From NCBI RefSeq assembly GCF_050871315.1, contig NZ_JBJLRE010000009.1: DNA of 64,000 bases; one strand, given 5' to 3'. Shown here one piece after another: positions 56,998 through 64,000 of this stretch (positions within the stretch are counted from its first letter, which is position 1; every line of letters starts with the position of its first letter). Below the pieces are notes generated by a model. That model was not told the DNA's origin. It searched no databases and saw nothing but the letters and a program-made list of their open reading frames with translations. Source of the DNA: Kineococcus gynurae. GTDB taxonomy: Bacteria > Actinomycetota > Actinomycetes > Actinomycetales > Kineococcaceae. A program made the translations under genes and the position numbers.

Positions 56998-58071
56998 TCA
57001 GGCGAGGCGGACGGTCGTCCCCTCGGCGGCGGCCCGGCGGGCGGCGTCCAGGACGCGCATCGAGGCGATCGCCTCGCCCGGCTCGACCGGGAGCGGCCCT
57101 CGGCCGCGCACCGCCCGCGCGACGGCGGCGTAGAACCGGGGCCAGGCCCCGGCCTCGCTCGGGACGGGCAGCGCCGGGCCCGACCCGACCGCGACCCGCG
57201 CGAAGTGGTGCGGGGGTTCGACGCCCCAGGCCGCGCCGTCGGCGCGGGGGGTGCGACCCGCGAGCAGGGCCGCCTCCTGGGAGTCCATCGGCGCGTCCAG
57301 CACGAAGCTCCCCCGGGTCCCGGTGACCCGGAAGCGAGGCGCCGGCTGGGCCTGCTTCCAGGATCCGGAGAGCTCGGAGCGGACCCCGTTCACGTGGGTC
57401 AGCTGCAGGCGGACGTCGTCCTCGGGCGCGTCGGGACCCGCGGCCCGCGACCGGGTCTGCGCGGCGACGGTGGCGACCGGCCCGAACAGGTGCAGCGCCT
57501 GGTCGACCAGGTGCGAGCCGAAGTCCCGCAGCAGCCCGGCCCCGGCCGCGGGCGGCTCGGAGTCCGCCCAGCGTTCGAAGGCCGACTCGAAGCGGACGAC
57601 CTCGCCCAGCGTCCCCTCCTGGAGCACCCGGCGCAGGGTCAGCAGGTCGGAGTCGAAGCGACGGTTCTGGTAGACGCTCAGCAGGACGTCGCGCTCGGCG
57701 GCGAGCGCGACGGTGGCCTCGGCGGCGGCCGCGTCGAGCGCGAACGGCTTGTCGCAGACGGTGGCGAGACCGAGGCGCAGCGCCCGGTCGGTCAGCTCGG
57801 TGTGGGTCGCGGCCGGGGTGGAGATCGCGACCGCCTCGACGCCGAGGTCGGCCAGCTCCTCCAGCTCGGCGACGGTGCGCACGCCGTGCTCGGCGCGGGC
57901 CAGCGCGGCCCGCTCAGGGTTGCCGGTCACGACCGCCACGAGGTCGCAGCCGTCCGCCCCGCTGATGATCGGGGCGTGGAAGAACCGCCCGCCCCCGCCG
58001 TAGCCGACGAGGGCGAAACGGACCGGTGGGAAGGGTTCGGCGAGGTCGGTGGGCACGGCGTCGTGGGTCAC
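56998..58071 (-). CDS. Gfo/Idh/MocA-family oxidoreductase
   Basis: A 357-residue NAD(P)-dependent dehydrogenase. The Rossmann motif is FALVGYGGGGRFFHAP (about 19-34). The family catalytic Lys motif reads CDKPFAL (Lys in EKP-type position), and LLRDFGSHLVDQALHLFG carries the His of the active site. Members oxidise sugars or inositols; the actual substrate is not clear. GTG 58071 follows TAGGGT by 6 nt (leaderless). It is downstream of the DUF779 gene with only 37 bp between, so read-through is possible. Confidence 0.87.
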   Translation of the reverse strand: MTHDAVPTDLAEPFPPVRFALVGYGGGGRFFHAPIISGADGCDLVAVVTGNPERAALARAEHGVRTVAELEELADLGVEAVAISTPAATHTELTDRALRLGLATVCDKPFALDAAAAEATVALAAERDVLLSVYQNRRFDSDLLTLRRVLQEGTLGEVVRFESAFERWADSEPPAAGAGLLRDFGSHLVDQALHLFGPVATVAAQTRSRAAGPDAPEDDVRLQLTHVNGVRSELSGSWKQAQPAPRFRVTGTRGSFVLDAPMDSQEAALLAGRTPRADGAAWGVEPPHHFARVAVGSGPALPVPSEAGAWPRFYAAVARAVRGRGPLPVEPGEAIASMRVLDAARRAAAEGTTVRLA

Positions 58072-58077
58072 GCGGCG

Positions 58078-58083
58078 ACCCTA
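58078..58083 (-). promoter_or_regulatory. Leaderless -10 element of the Gfo/Idh gene
   Basis: TAGGGT on the reverse strand ends 6 nt before GTG 58071. Confidence 0.55.
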
Positions 58084-58108
58084 GGGCACGCCTGCGCGGT
58101 CCCCGGCG

Positions 58109-58549
58109 TCAGATCTCGCAGGACGCGGGTGGGGCCTCCTCGCCCAGCCGACCGTCGGAGAGGATCAGCCGGGAGCGGATGAGGAAGCGCACCCCGTCGG
58201 GGGCCTCGAGGGAGAACCCCGCCCCGCGTCCGGGCACGAGATCGATGGTCAGGTGGGTGTGCGACCACAGGCGGAACTGCTCCTTCGACATCCACACCGG
58301 GACGCGGAAGACCTCGGTGGAACCGTCCTCGGTCGAACCCTCCTCGACGGCGACCTCGAGGTCGCCGAGGAACTCGTCGGCGTCGGAGGTCAGGAAGTCC
58401 CCGGCCGCGAAGCACATCGGCGAGGACCCGTCGCAGCACCCGCCGGACTGGTGGAACATGAGTTCGCCGTGCCGCGCCCGGAGGCGGCGCAGCTGCTGCG
58501 CCGCCTCCGGGGTCACCGCGACCCGCTGGACGTCGGCCGGGGAGGTCAC
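58109..58549 (-). CDS. DUF779 protein of the aldehyde dehydrogenase operon
   Basis: A 146-residue DUF779 protein: ELMFHQSGGCCDGSSPMC with a Cys pair, then DFLTSDADEFLG and FRLWSHTHLTIDLVPGRGAGFSLE, whose landmarks are LWSHTHLTIDL and GRGAGFS. DUF779 genes typically lie beside acetaldehyde dehydrogenases; an accessory or metal-binding role is suspected but unproven. The GTG overlaps the alcohol dehydrogenase stop by 4 bp (GTGA). The C-terminus ends with a short acidic tail. Confidence 0.88.
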   Translation of the reverse strand: MTSPADVQRVAVTPEAAQQLRRLRARHGELMFHQSGGCCDGSSPMCFAAGDFLTSDADEFLGDLEVAVEEGSTEDGSTEVFRVPVWMSKEQFRLWSHTHLTIDLVPGRGAGFSLEAPDGVRFLIRSRLILSDGRLGEEAPPASCEI

Positions 58550-59649
58550 GAGTTGTTCCCGCTCACGTCCAGCACGATACGCCCGTCCACCTTCCCGTGG
58601 TGGAGCCGCTCGAAGACGTCGTTGACCGCGTCCAGGGGTTCGACGGCCACGGTCGGGTGGATCTTCCCCTGGGCGTAGAAGGCCAGGGACTCGGCCAGAT
58701 CCTCGCGCGTGCCGACGATCGAACCGCGGATGGTCAGCCCCTTCAGCACGATGTCGAAGATGGGTGCCGGGAAGTCCCCGGGCGGCAGTCCGTTGAACAC
58801 GATGGTGGCCCCGCGCCGGGCGACGCCGAGGGCCTGCCCGAACGCCGCCGGGTGGACCGCGGTGACCAGGACCCCGTGGGTGCCGCCGACCTGGCGCCGG
58901 ATCTCCGCGGCGGGGTCGACCTCCCGCGCGTTCACGGTGACCTCGGCCCCGTGCCGGCGGGCCAGGTCGAGTTTCGCGTCGTCGACGTCGACCGCGGCGA
59001 CGTGCATCCCCATCGCCACCGCGTACTGCACGGCGACGTGGCCCAGCCCGCCGATCCCGGAGATGGTCACCCACTGCCCCGGGCGCACCTCGGTCTGCTT
59101 GAGCGCCTTGTAGACGGTCACCCCGGCGCAGAGCACCGGGGCGACGGCCACCGGGTCGGCCCCGTCGGGGATCCGGGCGGCGAACCGGGTGTCCACCAGC
59201 ATGTACTCGGCGAAACTCCCGTTCACCGAGTACCCACCGTTGGTCTGCTGCTCGCACAGCGTCTCCCAGCCGGTGTTGCAGTAGCTGCAGTGCCCGCAGG
59301 CCGACCAGAGCCAGGCGTTGCCCACCCGGTCGCCGACCCGCAGGTCCTCGACGCCGTCGCCGAGCGCGACCACCTGCCCGAACCCCTCGTGCCCGGGAAC
59401 GAACGGCGGGGACGGTTTCACCGGCCAGTCCCCCTGGGCGGCGTGCAGGTCGGTGTGGCAGACGCCGGTCGTCTCCACCCGGACGAGGGCCTGGCCCCGG
59501 CCCGGCTCGGGCACGGGCAGCTCCAGCAGTTCCAGCGGCCGGCCGAACGCGGTGACCACGGCGGCCCGCATGGTGCTCGGCACCGGGGTGGAGGTCGACG
59601 CCGCGGGGGTGGTCGCGACGGCGGGGTCGAGGGTAATCTGGGCGTTCAC
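58546..59649 (-). CDS. adhP: Zinc-dependent alcohol dehydrogenase (AdhP type)
   Basis: A 367-residue MDR enzyme. The catalytic zinc site is TTGVCHTDLHAAQGDW with GHEGFGQV, and the structural zinc site is CGHCSYCNTGWETLC. The NAD fold has SGIGGLGHVAVQYA. An N-terminal extension of about 25 Thr/Pro/Ala residues precedes the core (MRAAVV), and an internal ATG there might also start. It oxidises ethanol or other primary alcohols. GTG 59649 has AAGGAG. Together with the aldehyde dehydrogenase it forms an alcohol-to-acid route. Confidence 0.92.
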   Translation of the reverse strand: MNAQITLDPAVATTPAASTSTPVPSTMRAAVVTAFGRPLELLELPVPEPGRGQALVRVETTGVCHTDLHAAQGDWPVKPSPPFVPGHEGFGQVVALGDGVEDLRVGDRVGNAWLWSACGHCSYCNTGWETLCEQQTNGGYSVNGSFAEYMLVDTRFAARIPDGADPVAVAPVLCAGVTVYKALKQTEVRPGQWVTISGIGGLGHVAVQYAVAMGMHVAAVDVDDAKLDLARRHGAEVTVNAREVDPAAEIRRQVGGTHGVLVTAVHPAAFGQALGVARRGATIVFNGLPPGDFPAPIFDIVLKGLTIRGSIVGTREDLAESLAFYAQGKIHPTVAVEPLDAVNDVFERLHHGKVDGRIVLDVSGNNS

Positions 59650-59735
59650 GGGATTCTCCTTGTCTCGGCGTCGGCCTCGCCGCCGGCGCCGGTCGGGGTT
59701 TGCTCGTGCGGAACGGTTCGGTGCAGATCGGACCC

Positions 59736-59767
59736 TCGGGCCGGGGAGTTGCCGCTCCCCGGCCCGA
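59736..59767 (-). terminator. Hairpin between aldehyde dehydrogenase and adhP
   Basis: A perfect 13-bp stem (TCGGGCCGGGGAG and complement) with a 6-nt loop in the 179-bp gap. A second stem (59785-59795 with 59807-59817, 11 bp) sits nearer the aldehyde dehydrogenase stop. Together they could terminate or reduce read-through into adhP. Confidence 0.65.
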
Positions 59768-59828
59768 CGCGTGCGCGGGCACCGCCGTCCGGCCCGGGCG
59801 GACCCGGGGCCGGACGGGGTGCGACCGG

Positions 59829-61352
<1,524 letters not shown>

Positions 61353-61408
61353 GGAACAACCTCCACTTCGAGGGGCGGCCCGGCACCGTCACCGGACCCG
61401 TGCCAGCA

Positions 61409-61442
61409 ACGCTAGGTCGGCCCCCGTTGCGGCCCCGTTGCG
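61409..61442 (-). promoter_or_regulatory. Promoter and direct repeats upstream of the aldehyde dehydrogenase gene
   Basis: TAGCGT (61409-61414, reverse strand) is a -10 candidate, and two direct repeats CCCCGTTGCG on the + strand (61422-61431 and 61433-61442, 11-bp period) cover the -35 region. The repeats are a plausible site for the neighbouring GAF regulator. Confidence 0.5.
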
Positions 61443-61455
61443 CGAGCCGGCCCCG

Positions 61456-62748
61456 TCAGCCCACCCGCAACCGCGCCGCACGGGCCAGGGCCTCGCCCCG
61501 GGCCGGGTCCCCCGGGGCGAGCCGGCGCAGCAGCTCCCGGGCCACCACCGGGTCCTCCCGCCCCTCGGGCGTACGGGCCCAGCGCAGCAGCGCGTCGTCG
61601 TCCTCGCCCTCGAGCACCGCCGTGCGCACGCTCATCAGCAGGTCCTCGCGCAGCTCCCGCACGGCCGGGGCCTCCGAGGCCGGGAGCACCGGTCCGCCCC
61701 AGGCCGCGACGGCGTCCCCGATCCGACCGGAGCGCACCGCGTCCCGGACGTCGAGCGCGTCGCAGCGCAGGCGTCCGGTGACGCGGTAGGGCGAGGGTGT
61801 GAGGCCCACCTGGCCCCCGGTCCGCTCGCCCAGCACCGCCCGCAGCCGGTGGATCTCCGCGCGCACCGAGACCGGCGCGAGGTCGCGCTCGTCGAGGTCG
61901 GCCGCGAGCTGCGCCGCGCTGGCCCCCGGCGCCGTGCCGCCGGCCGTCTCCGCCGCCAGCAGCAGGAGGAGGATCTCGCTGTGGCGCAGCGCGATCTGCC
62001 GTTCCAGACCGTCGAAGAGCAGGGTCGGGTCGCCCGGGCCCAGCACCCGCAGCATGGGCGCGGGCGGCGCGAGCCCCTCGCCCTGCCAGACCCGGCGACG
62101 GAGGTCGACGACGCGCAGCTCGGCCTCGACCGCGCTGACCGCGGCCCGGACCAGCTGCAGCGCCCGGTCGCGCCCGAGCTCGTCCCCCCCGGTCAGGTCC
62201 AGGACCCCGAGGACGTGCCCGGTCGAGGGGTCGCGCACGGGTGCCGCCGAGCACGACCAGCCGGCCACCGCGGTCGCGTAGTGCTCCGCGGAGCGGACCC
62301 GGACCGGGCGGCGCAGCTCCAGGGCCGTCCCCGGGGCGTTGGTGCCCGCGACGTCCTCGCTCCAGCGGGCGCCCTCCACGAAGCTCATGCGCTCCGCGGC
62401 CCGGCGCAGGCCGGGGTCGCCCTCGACCCAGAGCAACGTGCCGTCGGCGTCGCTGACCGCCATGAGGACGGGGACGCCGAGAGGTTCCTCGAGCAGGAGC
62501 CGGCGGGCCGTCGGCAGCACCGGCGACAACCGGTGCGCGTCGCGGCGCTCGCGCAGACCGGCCGCGGTGAGCCCCACCGGGGCCACGATGCGGTCCGGGT
62601 CCAGCCCGGTCCCCCGACTGCGCCACCAGGACGTGGACACCAGTTCCCGGGCGCCGGGCAGCGGTTGCCCGGTCTCGCCACGGGAGAAGTGCTGCAGCCA
62701 GTCCTCGCGTGCCGCGAGCAGCTGCGTGCGGACCGCCTCGGTTCCCAT
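61456..62748 (-). CDS. GAF-domain regulator of the aldehyde dehydrogenase operon
   Basis: A 430-residue AcoR-like regulator without the AAA+ sigma-54 domain. An N-terminal helical part (SWWRSRGTGLDPD), a GAF domain (about 85-220; VLMAVSDADGTLLWVEGDP, WSEDVAGTNAPGTALELRRPVRV as landmarks AVSDADGTLLW and GTNAPGTALE) and a C-terminal winged-helix domain (about 250-330; LRHSEILLLLLAAE, SVRAEIHRLRAVLGER) are seen. It lies 103 bp upstream of the aldehyde dehydrogenase on the same strand and probably activates it in response to an aldehyde or alcohol. ATG 62748 has a G-rich site. Confidence 0.82.
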   Translation of the reverse strand: MGTEAVRTQLLAAREDWLQHFSRGETGQPLPGARELVSTSWWRSRGTGLDPDRIVAPVGLTAAGLRERRDAHRLSPVLPTARRLLLEEPLGVPVLMAVSDADGTLLWVEGDPGLRRAAERMSFVEGARWSEDVAGTNAPGTALELRRPVRVRSAEHYATAVAGWSCSAAPVRDPSTGHVLGVLDLTGGDELGRDRALQLVRAAVSAVEAELRVVDLRRRVWQGEGLAPPAPMLRVLGPGDPTLLFDGLERQIALRHSEILLLLLAAETAGGTAPGASAAQLAADLDERDLAPVSVRAEIHRLRAVLGERTGGQVGLTPSPYRVTGRLRCDALDVRDAVRSGRIGDAVAAWGGPVLPASEAPAVRELREDLLMSVRTAVLEGEDDDALLRWARTPEGREDPVVARELLRRLAPGDPARGEALARAARLRVG

Positions 62749-62876
62749 CCGTCCCGCCCCCCGGACCCTCGTCGTCGGGCCCTCGTCGTCGTCGACGCGC
62801 TCGACGGTAGGCCGAGCACGGCGGGGGCGACAAGCCACCCACGGCCCCCGGCCCACCGGATGGGAGCATTCGGCGC

Positions 62877-64000
62877 ATGAGCGACGAGACGCCCCCCCAG
62901 GACGAGACGCCGGCCCCGCCGCGGCCCCTCACCCTGCGCGACCTGGCGTCCGGTCTGGCCGCTCCGACCAAGCGCCCCGTCACCACTCCCCGTCCTCTGC
63001 TGCCCCCCTCCCGTCTGGTGGAACTCGCCGAGTGGCTGCGGTCGGTGCAGGACGGGGCGGTCGCCGCCCCGGTACGCCGGCCGCGTCTGGTCGTGCTCGC
63101 CGGTGACCACGGGGTCGCCGCCGCCGGGATCTCCACCCGGCCCGTCGGCTGGACGGGGTCGGCGATCCGCGACCTGGTGGCCGGGCGCGGTCCGGTGGCC
63201 GCCCTGGCCGCCGAGGCCGGCGTCGAGGTCGCGGTCCACGCGCTGTCCCTGGACGAGGACGCCGACGACCTGCCCGAACCGGTCCGTCGGCACCGCTGCG
63301 GTCGCGGGAGCGGCGACGTCCGGCGGGGGGACGCCATGACCGCCGCCGAGGCCGAGGCGGCCGTCCGGGTGGGGGCGGGCATCGCCGACGACGAGATCGA
63401 CGCCGGGGCCGACCTGCTGCTGCTGGGGCACCTCGGCACGGGGGGGACGACGGTCGCGGCCGGCCTGGTCGCCGCCTGCCTGCGCAAGGGGGCCGTCGAC
63501 GTCGTCGGGCGCGGCAGCGGTGCCGGGATCGACGACGACACCTGGATGCGCAAGACGGCCGCCATCCGCGACGCCGTCCGCCGCAGCCGACCGTTCGCGA
63601 CCCGTCCGGTCGTGCTGCTGCAGACCATCGGCAGTCCGGACCTGGCCGCCGCGGTCGGGCTGCTGGTGCGGGCCGCGACCCGGCGCACGCCCGTCCTCGT
63701 CGACGGCGTGATGGGCGTGGCGGCCGCGCTGGTCGCCTCCCGGGGGGTCCCCGGCGTCGAGAACTGGTGCCGGCTCGCGGCCCGGACCGCCGAGCCCGCG
63801 CTGGTCCTGGCTGCGGAGCGGTTGAAGCTGGAACCGTTGCTGGACCTGGGTGCCGGGCGCGGGGACGGGACCGGCACCCTGCTGGCCCTGCCGCTGCTCC
63901 GCGCGGCGCAGGTGCTCGCCGAGCTCGACCCGCAGCCGGAGCCCGACCCGCAGCTCGACCCGGAGCCCGACCCGCAGCCCGACCCGCAGCCCGACCCGCA
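62877..64000 (+). CDS. cobT: Nicotinate-nucleotide-dimethylbenzimidazole phosphoribosyltransferase, truncated by the window edge
   Basis: The 374 codons in the window carry most of CobT: RLVVLAGDHGVAAAGIST, then GAGIADDEIDAGADLLLLGHLGTGGTTVAAGLV (landmarks GDHGVAAAGIS and GHLGTGGTT), WMRKTAAIRDAV, PVLVDGVMGVAAALVA and, near the end, LLDLGAGRGDGTG with the catalytic Glu region (RLKLEPLLDLG). It makes alpha-ribazole phosphate for the lower ligand of cobalamin. The chain then enters a DPQPEPDPQ repeat of at least 20 residues that runs into the right edge. ATG 62877 is chosen; the -10 is not obvious. It matches Rv2207. Confidence 0.88.
   Translation, partial: MSDETPPQDETPAPPRPLTLRDLASGLAAPTKRPVTTPRPLLPPSRLVELAEWLRSVQDGAVAAPVRRPRLVVLAGDHGVAAAGISTRPVGWTGSAIRDLVAGRGPVAALAAEAGVEVAVHALSLDEDADDLPEPVRRHRCGRGSGDVRRGDAMTAAEAEAAVRVGAGIADDEIDAGADLLLLGHLGTGGTTVAAGLVAACLRKGAVDVVGRGSGAGIDDDTWMRKTAAIRDAVRRSRPFATRPVVLLQTIGSPDLAAAVGLLVRAATRRTPVLVDGVMGVAAALVASRGVPGVENWCRLAARTAEPALVLAAERLKLEPLLDLGAGRGDGTGTLLALPLLRAAQVLAELDPQPEPDPQLDPEPDPQPDPQPDP

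Noticed and set aside
62749..62876. Cobalamin riboswitch before cobT
   Set aside because: The 128-bp gap lacks the B12 box and the conserved core; no extended structure is visible.

Overview
The window is a very GC-rich chromosomal segment of an actinomycete (Actinomycetota). The case rests on heavy GTG use, many leaderless starts, a ctaE-qcrCAB / ctaCDF bcc-aa3 supercomplex with diheme QcrC and CtaF, a PimB'-type PIM mannosyltransferase, FadD15, PknL with PASTA repeats, class II DAHP synthase and NTGA gene overlaps. Carotenoid synthesis (crtB), a LOV photoreceptor and the GC level would suit a soil actinomycete of the Kineosporiales/Geodermatophilales type, but the genus cannot be fixed from the sequence alone. 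No rRNA, tRNA, CRISPR array, insertion sequence or phage gene was found.

Most of the window follows, from memory, the conserved gene order of M. tuberculosis Rv2175c to Rv2207 and the matching Streptomyces block. Positions 1-2335 hold a methylcitrate-cycle operon (GntR regulator, prpD, prpB cut by the window edge). Positions 2489-9245 hold crtB, a DUF429 protein, an Rv2175c-like DNA-binding protein, RidA/TetR, a LysM-SLT cell-wall enzyme and the PASTA kinase PknL. Positions 9322-16771 hold a reverse-strand central-metabolism run: DAHP synthase, a phosphofructokinase with PPi-type residues, PlsC, an EEP-fold nuclease and two tandem ROK sugar kinases. Positions 17075-23785 hold a zinc-ribbon membrane protein, FadD15, a GT87-like membrane protein, PimB' and a metallopeptidase-like lipoprotein.

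Positions about 23.8-31.2 kb look like an accessory insert into that block: a Cys-rich miniprotein, a TetR/MFS efflux pair, a coupled DUF4259-DUF3626 pair, a degenerate cold-shock-domain protein, a VOC protein, a short LOV protein and a 391-residue unknown. The conserved order resumes at 31.3 kb with an exonuclease/UvrC-like fusion, an AsnC ligand-binding domain, trpD and ctaE-qcrC-qcrA-qcrB. Positions 39.4-46 kb hold a small lipoprotein, a divergent NRAMP-family transporter and a reverse-strand L,D-transpeptidase - response regulator - histidine kinase - TAXI lipoprotein run. Positions 46.1-52.9 kb hold ctaF, ctaD, ctaC, aat, erpA, an M20 peptidase and DUF3043. The last part has an aldo/keto reductase, pyrD with a DHA2 exporter, a Gfo/Idh oxidoreductase, an aldehyde/alcohol dehydrogenase operon with its GAF regulator, and cobT cut by the edge.

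The most notable observations are two coupled genes whose only sensible start is CTG inside a CTGA overlap, a dispersed CCGTGATCAAGGAAT palindrome family in intergenic gaps, an iron-regulator-like box upstream of ctaE, a complete short LOV domain, a recurrent TANNNT-N6-8-start leaderless promoter layout, and 11-13 bp tandem microrepeats confined to intergenic DNA.
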